Below are positions 33,001-40,443 of a stretch of 44,736 nt of DNA, one piece after another. The notes beneath the pieces were generated by a model. The model saw only the letters and a list, made by a program, of their open reading frames with translations, made no database searches and was not told the DNA's origin. The DNA comes from a virus. The translations under genes and the position numbers were made by a program. How positions within the stretch are numbered: position 1 is the stretch's first letter; every line of letters starts with the position of its first letter. The DNA is taken from positions 1-44,736 of the IMG/VR virus record IMGVR_UViG_3300050821_007174; one strand, 5' to 3'.

Positions 33001-33778
33001 GCACCAATACCTGCGTGGGCAACGTGTGCCAGAACAAGTGTTCAACGAGGTCGCAGGCGATAACCAGTTCAACTCAAACCAGATTCTAAATTGGCGCAAG
33101 ATCGATGGCAGCATGCAGCGCAACGACGGCACGATGTTCAATACCGTCTATAATACCGCCACCAAAGGGAAAGGGCGTTACGCCACGTTGGGGGGCAGGG
33201 AACGGGACTTCGTTCCGATCTATTCAGAGGTCAGCCTCCAGACCAATCAGGTCAACGTCAAGGCGTATGATCCCGAGCTCCTCCAAGCCAACCTGAACAA
33301 ACGTCTTCGCAGCAAGAGCGGGCGAGATCTTTACGACGGCAAAATCGGGCCGGCATACGCTGATGTTCGCACTTACATGGAGAATTTGGCCAACGATCGA
33401 CCAGGTGAAACCGGACTCGGGCTACAGAAAAAGGGTTTTATTAATGAGCTCTTTGGCTTCAACGCCGATGCGAACCCTTACGCGGCTGATGTCGTGAAAC
33501 GTTCGCCCGACGTGTTCAAGAGCTTTCGCCTGGACCGCATCAATCGCGTCGCTGAGATCGGAGGTGCTACCGAAGCGTTCCACGCCAAGACCTATGAACA
33601 GGTCCGCTCCTTCATGCAGCCACGACAAGAGCCGGTCGCGGCCGGCGATATACCTGGAGAAGTCCAAGCACGAGCTGAAAAGCCTTCAGAGAAAAAACCT
33701 GAGAAACACGAAAAGGAGAAATCGCTTGACGCATTAAAGGAACCGATGCCTAAAACTGATCACAAAATGGTGGACTAA
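30044..33778 (+). CDS. Giant ejection protein with HExxH metalloprotease-like motif, 1244 residues
   Basis: The largest gene. Its N-terminal part is soluble and helical, and the middle has hydrophobic glycine-zipper stretches (GTIGAMGLGHPLGAL, AGLGSAIGGGLAMVAGG) that could insert in membranes. Residues 714-724 read SHEVAHHIAAH, a zincin HExxH motif (H715, E716, H719), followed about 90 residues later by QEMFAELHAE (E808, E812), where a third ligand is expected. The C-terminus is Lys/Glu-rich. Size and position match the largest internal core proteins of podoviruses; the protease call is motif-based. Confidence 0.7.
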   Translation: MPALIDPLPDVTSGSYDLNPVPAATPAPGRPGTQQQPQAPPSIATPNPANPDAPEKALIDPVTGDPTTFYGSQLALVQKFDKYVKSGGDITKLGAEDFAAISKAVDYIPDFQNTTDSPSASYARFNQGLEKNIAIEAAKKGWGSAIGEEVPGGIGAMWNFGKDLLTNTAGFLWQHTIGEQQARLQDVGDALHGDFSGSHLANMQAGSVSALSQQVMKNLDFYFRDLPEGAKDVSALYALAKARAATSNPDQAAQLDFKQSEILRGQIARSKQDQQDMTDMRNAVADVYKMTGVADFAQQIVASKPTDADMFVAGLVTDPANLVTGGVEGASKALLTGLGEKLFIKTAVRTARVEETTQAAGMVAQHLDSVNSARTNIISILAGDGRPLDAATRSGFEANLQRLNNVQGKLQGDLANMNAERAAAIAEVNTQMDRQAKANPLRQAAGIVAQGIGRVGEAPGQIANLIEKVPHAIVDRVMGDAPQEIKDGAAKMVNAAISGTIGAMGLGHPLGALAALAPVSLDVLQKFAHDFRTIGAQYALGEQTLPFYKAASEKLSGVSSWLASKMDNQLVYSVPSAVTGAGLGSAIGGGLAMVAGGGNAQAFQQGMGSGGVIGAAGGGLGQLRRFNSPAELRQAAIGDRSRFLGSLTQPNKDLFLKLHPEYQLALSTYGMAHPDLAMQFEHNPGGSNGNYTLNPTPVVTINIASDNPLAAVASHEVAHHIAAHNLGGTVDSYIRGNPITGQVGIMSALGPDGKPMTQPVFDRAGNPTGAVEYVPNAQFEAYKSNYNARLLRDNPHLPPEDNYGISQEMFAELHAESITNREAMQKTTRGYIPSSLVSENATANWLNKMGMGADPITGNPIPTGTLEGAKGLQRVINDYYRERQYKKGELDTGRGDTPVHVGEIVKGTPAFDRIQTNLNASGDFHRNPDGTIATDLSGRPRVKTSKQADADAAVMGKRIVDLYNRQPGLAGVEGDNYMKVVTDRDGHQYLRGQRVPEQVFNEVAGDNQFNSNQILNWRKIDGSMQRNDGTMFNTVYNTATKGKGRYATLGGRERDFVPIYSEVSLQTNQVNVKAYDPELLQANLNKRLRSKSGRDLYDGKIGPAYADVRTYMENLANDRPGETGLGLQKKGFINELFGFNADANPYAADVVKRSPDVFKSFRLDRINRVAEIGGATEAFHAKTYEQVRSFMQPRQEPVAAGDIPGEVQARAEKPSEKKPEKHEKEKSLDALKEPMPKTDHKMVD

Positions 33779-33780
33779 AA

Positions 33781-34392
33781 ATGCGGACTGATGACAAGTC
33801 ATCCTTTTCCGGTGATGCGACAAACTTCGGAGGTTTGTACGATCAGATCCGTTACAATCAGGCGCTCGCGGCCGGCGCGACTGTCCAGCAAGCACTCAAA
33901 CAAGGGGACCCTGGGATCGGGACACCTCGCCTCGGTACCATTAACACCGCTAGTCATTATGGAATAGCGGTGCCCACCGACGTTCTTCGAGCCAATTTCG
34001 GCAATGACGAATCAGCCTGGCGCACCGCTCGCGCCGAGCTCAATGTAGGTGATCAGACCGTCACGGTACCGATTATCGACGTCGGACCTGGGAAAAAGCA
34101 GCAAAAATCCGGCGTTGTGGTCGACGTCTCTAATCCGCTAAGTGATGCGCTCGGAGGCTTCGACAGAACCAAGGCGAGCGTCAAACTGATTCCAAACGCC
34201 GGTCCCGATTACAAGACCCATCCTGATGACTGGCATGACGAACAAGCGGACATCCGCAAACAATTGTCGACTCCAAAATCAGTGTGGGATCAACCTTCTC
34301 CGTCATGGACATCCTTAATCCCAAGCGATGACGAAACCCAAAAGCGCCTCTCGGACGCCTTACCTGTCTCAGCACTCACTGCCAATTTATGA
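33781..34392 (+). CDS. DPBB (RlpA-like) protein, 203 residues
   Basis: It shows TASHYGIAVPTD, then TVTVPIIDVGPGKKQQ (D100) and GVVVDVSNPLSDALGG (D115), the D-x-GPG...VDVS core typical of double-psi beta-barrel lytic transglycosylase-like domains. It could be a second lysin or a tail-tip wall enzyme; the same motif occurs in the 720-residue protein at 27878. There is no signal peptide. The TGACAAGTCA motif is inside its first codons. The start ATG 33781 follows the upstream stop directly, and the stop overlaps the next ATG. Confidence 0.65.
   Translation: MRTDDKSSFSGDATNFGGLYDQIRYNQALAAGATVQQALKQGDPGIGTPRLGTINTASHYGIAVPTDVLRANFGNDESAWRTARAELNVGDQTVTVPIIDVGPGKKQQKSGVVVDVSNPLSDALGGFDRTKASVKLIPNAGPDYKTHPDDWHDEQADIRKQLSTPKSVWDQPSPSWTSLIPSDDETQKRLSDALPVSALTANL
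33792..33801 (+). promoter_or_regulatory. TGACAAGTCA motif, copy 3
   Basis: Exact copy within codons 4-7 of the gene at 33781 (DDKSS). Being coding, it may be coincidental; the flanks GATGACAAGTCATC match copy 4. Confidence 0.25.
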
Positions 34393-34910
34393 GCACCGCA
34401 ACTGTCCCGTCATGGAAAAGTCTTCCGTTTATTCCGAATCCGTATATTCCGCAAGGGGTTGCGCTGACTTCCACACCCGTGCCGGCCCAAACCTGTTCGT
34501 GTGAAAAGTCCGTCGCGTATTCGTGCGAGCGTGGAGAGACGTTCTCGAGTCAGATCACGCTGACGCTCACCGACTCGAGCGTTACGCCGCCCGTAAAGAA
34601 CCCGATCGATCTGACCGGCTCAACCTTTCAGTTTACCGCTAAACCTTCCCAGGACACGCCCGACAATGATCCCGCCACTATTATAGTGGACTGGCAGGAA
34701 ACCACCACGCCGCTCCAGGGAACGACATGGCTCACCATCCCGGCCGCGACAACCCACAACATGCAGACCATTGCCTACGTCATCCAGGTTCGCATGGTGT
34801 CCCCAAGTGGGGTGGTCACGCCGCTGGTCGCCGGCTCGCTCACAATCACCGAACCACCGGCAAGCGCGAGATACCAAACTGGCCCAGTAGTGAACCCGCT
34901 CGGAGTCTAA
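34389..34910 (+). CDS. BppU-N-like baseplate/fibre-adaptor domain protein, 173 residues
   Basis: After a short Pro-rich N-terminus it has a beta-sandwich pattern: RGETFSSQITLTLTDSS, PIDLTGSTFQFTAK and TIAYVIQVRMVSPSG, ending LVAGSLTITEPPAS. This order resembles the N-terminal domain of baseplate upper proteins and similar fibre adaptors that carry receptor-binding proteins. ATGA coupling to the upstream gene. It is the last sizeable gene of the late + block before the minus-strand fibre cluster. Confidence 0.65.
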   Translation: MSTATVPSWKSLPFIPNPYIPQGVALTSTPVPAQTCSCEKSVAYSCERGETFSSQITLTLTDSSVTPPVKNPIDLTGSTFQFTAKPSQDTPDNDPATIIVDWQETTTPLQGTTWLTIPAATTHNMQTIAYVIQVRMVSPSGVVTPLVAGSLTITEPPASARYQTGPVVNPLGV

Positions 34911-34912
34911 TT

Positions 34913-35011
34913 ATGGGATGGTGGCGCAAAGTAATCGTGTGGCGAAAAGACTATCAAGAAGCTAATGGTGGCGCCTCGCGTCAGCCCGAAGTTCAAATGC
35001 CGCGACCTTAA
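34913..35011 (+). CDS. Small basic protein, 32 residues
   Basis: It reads MGWWRKVIVWRKDYQEAN and ends MPRP, starting two bases after the upstream stop. Tiny, Trp/Arg-rich, possibly a terminal minor protein. It ends four bases before the convergent minus-strand gene at 35015; no terminator hairpin is seen between them. Confidence 0.4.
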   Translation: MGWWRKVIVWRKDYQEANGGASRQPEVQMPRP

Positions 35012-35014
35012 GCT

Positions 35015-35362
35015 TTACGTCAGCGGCGCCGGATTATTGGCTATCCATTCGGTGACGACAATTTCCACGTAGGAATTGACGACAAATTGGACATCGCTAT
35101 CCGGCACGGTTTGCCCACTCGGATCCGTGGTCACCTTATCAACGATTGACGGGTTATTAGCGACTGGCCAAGCGAATGCTTGCCATGCCACGCTGGAATT
35201 TGGCACCGCCCATTGCGCCCAACGCAATCGGTCCGCGTGATCCGCTGCAGCGGCATCTTCATTCTGGATCGCTACGGCCGCAGTGATCACCGCAACCTCG
35301 GTTTGTTGTGACAGACTCGGCGTCGAGTACCTGATTGCATAACTAGTCGTATAATTGCTCAT
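35015..35362 (-). CDS. Tail-associated hypothetical protein, 115 residues
   Basis: Last gene of the minus-strand fibre cluster, three bases after the fibre stop. Helical AVAIQNEDAAAADHADRLRWAQWA region, shown in part, then SDVQFVVNSYVEIV. The NE...H-R-x-WA and D-x-QFVVNS pattern is one I have met in small proteins near phage tail fibres. The function is unknown; a fibre chaperone or attachment protein is a guess. Confidence 0.65.
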   Translation of the reverse strand: MSNYTTSYAIRYSTPSLSQQTEVAVITAAVAIQNEDAAAADHADRLRWAQWAVPNSSVAWQAFAWPVANNPSIVDKVTTDPSGQTVPDSDVQFVVNSYVEIVVTEWIANNPAPLT

Positions 35363-35365
35363 GAA

Positions 35366-37444
35366 TTACCATCCGGTGTCTGCGCTCCAACCAGCTAAAA
35401 CAGTATTAGCCCCAGTTGCTGGCGCGTTAGCGCTTAGAACGCCTGAAGTAATACCGGACTCTATGCAGTTACAACTAGCAACTGCAACATTAGTTGAAGC
35501 TGCCATTAGGAAAACCTGATTTGCAGCTCCCGTATTACCGTAAGTAATTATTGTTGGAGTTTTCGCCATCCGCTTAGGAAAAGATACGTTAGACCAAACT
35601 GCGGTGCTACCTAAAGTCACATCACCAAACTTTTGCACGTAACCGGATGTTGGCGATACTCCATAGGGGGCAAATTTCGAGTAATACCTCAAACATTCCT
35701 CATAATTTTGAAAAAACGGTTTATCCTGGAAAGTTGAGCAGACGGCACCTGGCTCGAACTGTACCATTGCGACCTGGAAAGTCGAATTAACTGGGCTAGC
35801 TCCGAAATTACTCATCCCTGGAGCGCCGACAAAATTACCGTTCTGCCAAGTGTCCGCCGGTGCTATGAACGTTGATCCAACAGCGACGAAAATACCTAAA
35901 TTACATCCAGCTTGCCCTGGTTGATATCCAAAATTTCCAGCCGGAAAAATCGGAATGTTACTTAGTTGGATGAGCGTCCAGACATTGGCAGTTGGGATAG
36001 TACAAAGTTTATTTAAACTTTTAGTGACAGGATTATCTCTGATCGAAACAGCAAATTTTAATCCAGCAACCGAGCTACGGACCAAAAGCGATATGCTGGT
36101 CACGTCCGACATCAACTCGCGTATTTGGGTGCCTTCAATAGTTTGCACTAGACCATAAGTATCCCCAGCTCCCAAGCTAGCTTGCTGAGTTGACAAGCCA
36201 AATTGCAGGAAATTTTTAGTGATAGCAAAACTACTAGTCCCCGGAACATTAACGACTCCGGTGAGCGGATTCCAATTACCGGTCATAGTTGTGTTGTTCC
36301 TGTTAACTATCCAGCGATCCTGAATAAATGTGCCACCAGCCGGATTTGATAATCCTGCAAAAAGATTTCGCTGGTCACATTCAAAATTCGGATTGCCCAT
36401 GGCTGAGAAAGAGCGCATTCTGACTAACCAAATTTCCGGGTCTATTGCGGTTACCAGATTTTGGCAAGCGTTAGTACCATCAACAAAATCAGTGGTGTTA
36501 CCGGAGAGTTGGTTTAGTAGCCCTTTGGTAGTTGCGCTCGCCAATACAATCTGATCTGAGCCTGTAATGTGGCTAGGGGCATGAGCAGTCGGTGTACGGG
36601 CATCGGTTAATCGTGTGTCGTCACCTTTGACTAGTTGACTTGTGCTCGCGTTGCCACTACTGGGCGCCGGCAACTGCGCAATCGGCACATGCGTGGTAGC
36701 GTCCAACGACGGATAGCCGCTTGCTACTCCTTTGCGGGCAACCAGTTCTGCCGTCGAGTCAGGAGGGAAGGTTGCCGGCCGGCCTGTTACGCCAGTCCAT
36801 GGCACCGCACTCGCATTAGTTGCCGTATCAGCAAGTGCCGCCCGATCCACGATGCTGTCCCCGTTGGCGTCGTACACGCTTTTAAGCATGTCGCCCGTCC
36901 CACTGCCAGACGGTCCCTGCGGACCTTGCGGACCTTGCGCGCCGGTATCGCCTTTGTCTCCTTTCGGTCCTTGCGTTCCCGTAGCCCCAGGATTGCCCTG
37001 CGGACCTGTTGGACCAGGATTGCCCTGTGGACCTGTTGGACCAGGATTGCCTTGGACACCGGGATTGCCCTGCGGCCCTATTGGACCCACGTCTCCGCGC
37101 GGGATGCCAAAGTCGAAAATTGCCGCATTCAAGGTGCCACTATTGGTGACACTGGCCGAAGTCCCTGGAGCGGTGGTGACCGTGGCGCCCGCGGCGAGTG
37201 TTGCCGCAGCTCCAGGCAATCCCTGCGGGCCCGGAGGTCCGTTATCGCCTTGATCGCCTTGCGGTCCTTGCGCTCCTGGATCCCCTCTAGGGCCTTGATT
37301 GGCGACGGTGCCAATCTCGATCACCATGTCAGGATGCGTTATCTCGACGTCGATGCAGGGAGATTGGAAGATCTCGACGTCAATGTCAGTCCTCGATAGA
37401 TCGACCTCGAGGCTGTCACACGGATTGGGAACTGTCGTCGGCAT
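35366..37444 (-). CDS. Collagen-like tail fibre, receptor-binding candidate
   Basis: This 692-residue fibre has a short N-terminal anchor (residues 1-50), a collagen-like Gly-X-Y block (51-78), a spacer with GIPRGDVGP, a second block of perfect Gly-X-Y (117-181, many GPQGNPG units) and a beta-rich shaft with [13 protein letters not shown]. The C-terminal 350 residues, from about [16 protein letters not shown], are likely the receptor-binding head. The ribosome site GAGGA lies upstream on the minus strand. It overlaps the small-terminase-like gene by 29 bases. Opposite transcription to the rest of the tail genes suggests it can be exchanged or expressed separately. Confidence 0.85.
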   Translation of the reverse strand: MPTTVPNPCDSLEVDLSRTDIDVEIFQSPCIDVEITHPDMVIEIGTVANQGPRGDPGAQGPQGDQGDNGPPGPQGLPGAAATLAAGATVTTAPGTSASVTNSGTLNAAIFDFGIPRGDVGPIGPQGNPGVQGNPGPTGPQGNPGPTGPQGNPGATGTQGPKGDKGDTGAQGPQGPQGPSGSGTGDMLKSVYDANGDSIVDRAALADTATNASAVPWTGVTGRPATFPPDSTAELVARKGVASGYPSLDATTHVPIAQLPAPSSGNASTSQLVKGDDTRLTDARTPTAHAPSHITGSDQIVLASATTKGLLNQLSGNTTDFVDGTNACQNLVTAIDPEIWLVRMRSFSAMGNPNFECDQRNLFAGLSNPAGGTFIQDRWIVNRNNTTMTGNWNPLTGVVNVPGTSSFAITKNFLQFGLSTQQASLGAGDTYGLVQTIEGTQIRELMSDVTSISLLVRSSVAGLKFAVSIRDNPVTKSLNKLCTIPTANVWTLIQLSNIPIFPAGNFGYQPGQAGCNLGIFVAVGSTFIAPADTWQNGNFVGAPGMSNFGASPVNSTFQVAMVQFEPGAVCSTFQDKPFFQNYEECLRYYSKFAPYGVSPTSGYVQKFGDVTLGSTAVWSNVSFPKRMAKTPTIITYGNTGAANQVFLMAASTNVAVASCNCIESGITSGVLSANAPATGANTVLAGWSADTGW
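36995..37080. repeat. 27-base tandem repeats in the collagen-like block
   Basis: Copies of GGATTGCCCTGCGGACC followed by TGTTGGACCA repeat about every 27 bases and encode the GNPGPTGPQ units of the fibre. They are coding repeats and a likely site of length variation. Confidence 0.75.
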
Positions 37445-37955
37445 TTTTCACGTCCTCGATCTGCGTTACCTCTAAAGAGGGAAGTGAGTCGAACATTTTC
37501 TGTAAATCCTCCGGTGTCGCCACGGTTCGGTGTTCGACACGCGCAGTGTAGCCGCCGCTGTAGATTTGATGCGCCTGAAACGTTACCTGGAGGGCTCGGC
37601 CAAGATGTTCCGCGGGGATTTCATGGACTCTATCGAGCAATTCCTCGGTCAGCACTTGCGTGGCTTCTGCCATCTGCATGGACAAATGCTGTTTGATGTT
37701 TTTGACCGCATCAGGGTTAGCGTGTCGAACCCGCCGAACAACTTCTTCGTCGGTCCCGATCAATTTCTGGACCTTGGCCGGCGAATTGCCGCTGGCCAGT
37801 AAGTGCAGGATTTTGTCTCTCAGCTTAACAAAGCTCAAGTCCTGACAAATCAACTGCGCTTGATATTCGTACCGGTCGTTCAGTGTTTTCGCCGTTGGGT
37901 TCAATCCCTTTTGGATGTTTTCCTCTGGCTTGATCAGTTCAAATTTGCTTGCCAC
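37416..37955 (-). CDS. Terminase small subunit-like HTH protein, 179 residues
   Basis: An HTH-type region ([21 protein letters not shown], shown in part, then [11 protein letters not shown]) precedes long helices with LTEELLDRV, the [15 protein letters not shown] segment and a closing [11 protein letters not shown], an order I know from phage small terminases. I chose GTG 37955; the frame is open to 38084, but that extension runs antisense through the convincing gene at 37986 and looks like noise. It lies on the opposite strand from the large terminase, with the fibre. Confidence 0.6.
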   Translation of the reverse strand: MASKFELIKPEENIQKGLNPTAKTLNDRYEYQAQLICQDLSFVKLRDKILHLLASGNSPAKVQKLIGTDEEVVRRVRHANPDAVKNIKQHLSMQMAEATQVLTEELLDRVHEIPAEHLGRALQVTFQAHQIYSGGYTARVEHRTVATPEDLQKMFDSLPSLEVTQIEDVKNADDSSQSV

Positions 37956-37985
37956 AGTGCTCGAACTTTGCCTCCGCTCAGCGGT

Positions 37986-38249
37986 ATGAGCGAGCAAAAT
38001 ATCATCGAGATCCGACTCACAGATGAGCAAAGAATTGCCTTCGCGGCCGTACTCCGAGCGAGCCACGCGCCAGGTACTAAACATAAAGCAACCATTTTCA
38101 CGATCTTAACCGACAGCTACCTCCATGATGACAAGTCATCAGTTCTCCGTCTGCAAGTAGCTGTGGTTGAATGGAAAGTGGGCGCAAAGATTGCCGGGAT
38201 CCTGGCCGAGAAAGCGTTACCGTTTGAGTCGGGCTCGCACTTCGAGTGA
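37986..38249 (+). CDS. Hypothetical protein, 87 residues
   Basis: It reads MSEQNIIEIRLTDEQ, an amphipathic helix pair, then SYLHDDKSS (the TGACAAGTCA motif lies here) and EKALPFES. It starts 31 bases from the divergent small-terminase-like gene, so promoters for one must overlap the other. No ribosome site is clear. No family known. Confidence 0.6.
   Translation: MSEQNIIEIRLTDEQRIAFAAVLRASHAPGTKHKATIFTILTDSYLHDDKSSVLRLQVAVVEWKVGAKIAGILAEKALPFESGSHFE
38129..38138 (+). promoter_or_regulatory. TGACAAGTCA motif, copy 4
   Basis: Exact copy within the gene at 37986 (DDKSS codons), near the divergent junction with the minus-strand fibre cluster. Flanks GATGACAAGTCATC as in copy 3. Confidence 0.25.
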
Positions 38250-38304
38250 GATATTTTCTAATTTCCTTTACTTCGCTCGTTATGATCCGATTATAAGGAG
38301 CATA

Positions 38305-38571
38305 ATGCTATTGATTATCGGACTTATAACCGCGGCGTGCTTGGCCTTTGTGTCTCTTCGTATTGCTGATCGCTGGGAAAACCTTTTACTGTGCGGATTG
38401 ATTGGCGTCGCGATTTACACAGCCATTCCTGCTGTTTATGTGGCGATCTTCATTGATTCTAATCCCAACTTTTTGGCCCAATTTGGGGTTTGCGGTGCTG
38501 CCTTAAGCTTTTTCACCGTCGTTATCCCAGTGCTCGCCTTGGATTACCAGCGCTTCAAGGGTCATGCTTAA
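38305..38571 (+). CDS. Three-TM membrane protein, 88 residues
   Basis: ATG 38305 follows AAGGAG. Three hydrophobic segments are visible (LLIIGLITAACLAFVSL, LLLCGLIGVAIYTAIPAV and the final CGAALSFFTVVIPVLAL), with a short basic end FKGHA. It is an early-region membrane protein; a holin or superinfection-exclusion role is possible but unsupported. Confidence 0.65.
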   Translation: MLLIIGLITAACLAFVSLRIADRWENLLLCGLIGVAIYTAIPAVYVAIFIDSNPNFLAQFGVCGAALSFFTVVIPVLALDYQRFKGHA

Positions 38572-38598
38572 CAATTCCGATTTCCCAAACTCACATAT

Positions 38599-38919
38599 AT
38601 GAACATATCCCGAATCATTGACGGTAAAAAATACAACACGGAAACCGCGGACTTGATCGCGGACTACTGGAACGGTCGTGGAGGTGGAGACTTTGGAGCA
38701 CTTTCCGAAGAGCTCTATCTCACCAAACGCGGCACTTGGTTCCTCGCTTACAGCGGAGGTGCCCTAACCTATGCGGCTGTCTCGTGCGGCAACAACGGCA
38801 AGTGTGGCAGTAAAGGGATCCGACCTTTATCGCCCGAGGATGCTATGGAGTGGCTCGAAGAACACGCGGAAACCGAAGCACTGGAAACCCATTTCAGCGA
38901 CAAGATTGTTGAAGCGTAA
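38599..38919 (+). CDS. Hypothetical protein (WNG...LYLTKRG...PLS family), 106 residues
   Basis: The layout IIDGKKYNTETADLIADYW, then DFGALSEELYLTKRGTWFL and IRPLSPEDAMEWLEEH matches a widespread uncharacterised family in bacteria, with a Tyr-Asp/Asn-Thr start and the late Pro-Leu-Ser...Trp helix. Two Cys lie in CGNNGKCG. No function known. It precedes another small protein by two bases. Confidence 0.65.
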   Translation: MNISRIIDGKKYNTETADLIADYWNGRGGGDFGALSEELYLTKRGTWFLAYSGGALTYAAVSCGNNGKCGSKGIRPLSPEDAMEWLEEHAETEALETHFSDKIVEA

Positions 38920-38921
38920 TC

Positions 38922-39179
38922 ATGAATAACTCCGATTACCCGAACGTTGGCGAGGACCTGGTTGATTTCCTCTCCCATCCACAACATTGGACTGGCACCG
39001 AGGTCCATCTTCGCTTGAAGGATACCGATCAGTTCTCGGTTCTTCACTACAGCCCGTTGATCAACAAATATTTTTGGCTCCCAACCGGCAACGAATTCAG
39101 TGTTTCTAAAACGCGGCTCGGATACAGCGACCTCTGTGCTGACTTGGTTAAGGAAGGATGGGTGCTCGCCAATGCGTAA
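38922..39179 (+). CDS. Hypothetical protein, 85 residues
   Basis: It reads MNNSDYPNVGEDLVDF with a beta-rich middle (GTEVHLRLKDTDQFSVLHY) and a final helix (YSDLCADLVKEGW). No known motif. It overlaps the next gene by eight bases. Confidence 0.6.
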   Translation: MNNSDYPNVGEDLVDFLSHPQHWTGTEVHLRLKDTDQFSVLHYSPLINKYFWLPTGNEFSVSKTRLGYSDLCADLVKEGWVLANA

Positions 39180-39702
39180 CGCGACCACTCCCCAATTTGA
39201 AGGCGCCGTGAGGCGTGATTTCTTCGATCCGAAACCTCCCTCGCGGCCGGCAAAGCAGCCAACCGATTGGCGGACGGTGATTCTGACTGGGATTATCGCA
39301 GCCGCGGTCGTTTCGACGGAGGCAATCGTCGCTTGGAAACCGCCCTCGCGGCCGGTACCCGTACCGGAAGTAAAAGCCAAACCGGAAGTTACTTCCGAAA
39401 TTCGTTCTACTTCCGAATCGCCGGCGCCTGTCGTGCAACCGACACCGGAACCGCTCGTCGTGCGTGCTCAACCGATCGAGCCCACTGTCCGTCGAGCCCT
39501 GCCGGTTGAGGGACAGCTCTATTTAACAACCATGCCTGATGGGAAAACTTTGCTAGTCCGCTATATGGGATCGGTGCCTGGGTTCGATCAATTGCCCAGG
39601 AATCCGAATCTGTACGATCTCTACAAGGTCGCCGGAAGCGGGCACGCATGGGTGTTCATGCAGCCGGCCGGATTTTCTCACGCTTGTTGGGTAGATCCAT
39701 GA
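39172..39702 (+). CDS. Single-pass membrane protein with Pro-rich stalk, 176 residues
   Basis: The N-terminus is cytoplasmic, then one TM helix (VILTGIIAAAVVSTEAIVAW), a Pro/Glu/Val-rich stalk (VPVPEVKAKPEV and on to PVVQPTPEPL) and a C-terminal globular domain with YLTTMPDGKTLLVRYMG. This resembles a periplasmic anchored protein such as a spanin or surface blocker, but no family matches. ATG 39172 overlaps the preceding gene; stop overlaps the next ATG (ATGA). Confidence 0.6.
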   Translation: MRNATTPQFEGAVRRDFFDPKPPSRPAKQPTDWRTVILTGIIAAAVVSTEAIVAWKPPSRPVPVPEVKAKPEVTSEIRSTSESPAPVVQPTPEPLVVRAQPIEPTVRRALPVEGQLYLTTMPDGKTLLVRYMGSVPGFDQLPRNPNLYDLYKVAGSGHAWVFMQPAGFSHACWVDP

Positions 39703-39896
39703 AATACTCGGAATTGGAGGACGCCTCTAAATTAGCTACTCAGGAGTGGGTGGAAAGTAGATTGGAACGTTGTCGAATTGATCTGAGAACTAAGGAGTTG
39801 GAACGACAAAGTAAGCTCCTGAATTGTATAGGCTTGATCGTATTTGGTCTAGTCTGGGGATTCGCGATTGCCATGATAATTTTAAGTCACAAATAG
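39699..39896 (+). CDS. Small coiled-coil plus TM protein, 65 residues
   Basis: MKYSELEDASKLATQ leads into a charged helix (VESRLERCRIDLRTKELERQ) and a C-terminal TM helix (IGLIVFGLVWGFAIAMIIL). Overlaps the upstream stop by four bases. The tail-anchored layout is seen in small phage lysis or exclusion proteins; no match is known. Confidence 0.55.
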   Translation: MKYSELEDASKLATQEWVESRLERCRIDLRTKELERQSKLLNCIGLIVFGLVWGFAIAMIILSHK

Positions 39897-39914
39897 GGAG
39901 TTTAGTTCATGCGG

Positions 39915-39943
39915 CCTGCTCAGGGATAAAGACCCTGAGCAGG
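39915..39943 (+). other. Perfect 11-bp hairpin
   Basis: CCTGCTCAGGG (39915-39925) pairs exactly with CCCTGAGCAGG (39933-39943) around ATAAAGA. It lies 19 bases after the membrane-protein stop and lacks a T run, so it may be a terminator of another type or a structured RNA element. Confidence 0.6.
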
Positions 39944-39968
39944 ACGAGGAATTAACCTCTAGCCAACC

Positions 39969-39988
39969 GCGAGTGCATAGTGCCTCGC
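39969..39988 (+). other. Second hairpin, before the gene at 40004
   Basis: GCGAG and GCA (39969-39977, one bulged T) pair with TGC and CTCGC (39981-39988) around TAG, 15 bases before ATG 40004. It may influence translation of the next gene. Confidence 0.45.
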
Positions 39989-40003
39989 AGAAATACAAAT
40001 ACA

Positions 40004-40399
40004 ATGACGATAGAAAAAACGCATCCATTGCCTCCTCCTCTCCCGCAAACCCTAGAAGATTGGGTTCTTTACGTTAAAGCAGAGAGATCGCTAAACGACC
40101 TAGTCCATGACATTCATAAACTGCTACTTGCTGACGAGACACTTAATGCTCAGTATAAAGGATATTTATACGCCACTTATGACGAGCAAGCTGTCGAGGG
40201 CTCGTTGTCCGCTGATAATACAATGGCAGCACAGATGATTCGCGAGAGAGCAAAGATCGATGATACTCCAGTGCAGAAAGAGAAGCTATCCGTAATCACG
40301 AAAGCTCTCGGAGTCGTCTTGCGACGCTATCATGCTAGTCGGAAGGAACGGCGCCAACTGTTTGAAGGCGAAATAATCTCCGACAACAACGGTGAGTAA
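40004..40399 (+). CDS. Hypothetical protein, 131 residues
   Basis: I chose ATG 40004 (MTIEKTHPLPPPLP); GTG 39980 is an alternative. After a Pro-rich start the protein is helical (LNDLVHDIHKLLLADETL, ITKALGVVLRRYHASRKE). It is followed by a strong terminator at 40407. No family recognised. Separated from the upstream operon by two hairpins, so probably its own unit. Confidence 0.6.
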   Translation: MTIEKTHPLPPPLPQTLEDWVLYVKAERSLNDLVHDIHKLLLADETLNAQYKGYLYATYDEQAVEGSLSADNTMAAQMIRERAKIDDTPVQKEKLSVITKALGVVLRRYHASRKERRQLFEGEIISDNNGE

Positions 40400-40406
40400 T
40401 ATATCG

Positions 40407-40440
40407 GGCCGGGAGTGCGAAAACCGCTCCCGGCCTTTTT
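40407..40440 (+). terminator. Intrinsic terminator
   Basis: GGCCGGGAG (40407-40415) pairs with CTCCCGGCC (40427-40435), followed by five T (40436-40440). It ends the gene at 40004 and lies four bases before ATG 40444 of the regulator gene, an unusually tight spacing. Confidence 0.85.
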
Positions 40441-40443
40441 ATC

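Noticed and set aside
36995-37080. CRISPR-like direct repeats
   Set aside because: The repeats are in-frame collagen codons without unique spacers.
36732-37253. 173-residue Gly/Pro/Cys-rich + frame
   Set aside because: Another antisense shadow of the collagen-like block; its GPCGP repeats come from the complementary Gly-X-Y codons.
36635-37399. 254-residue + strand frame opposite the fibre
   Set aside because: It is the antisense of the Gly-X-Y coding repeats (Arg/Leu/Ala-rich low complexity); no start context and no recognisable protein.
37956-38084. N-terminal extension of the small-terminase-like gene
   Set aside because: It runs antisense through the gene at 37986, whose protein looks real; the extension has no sensible composition.
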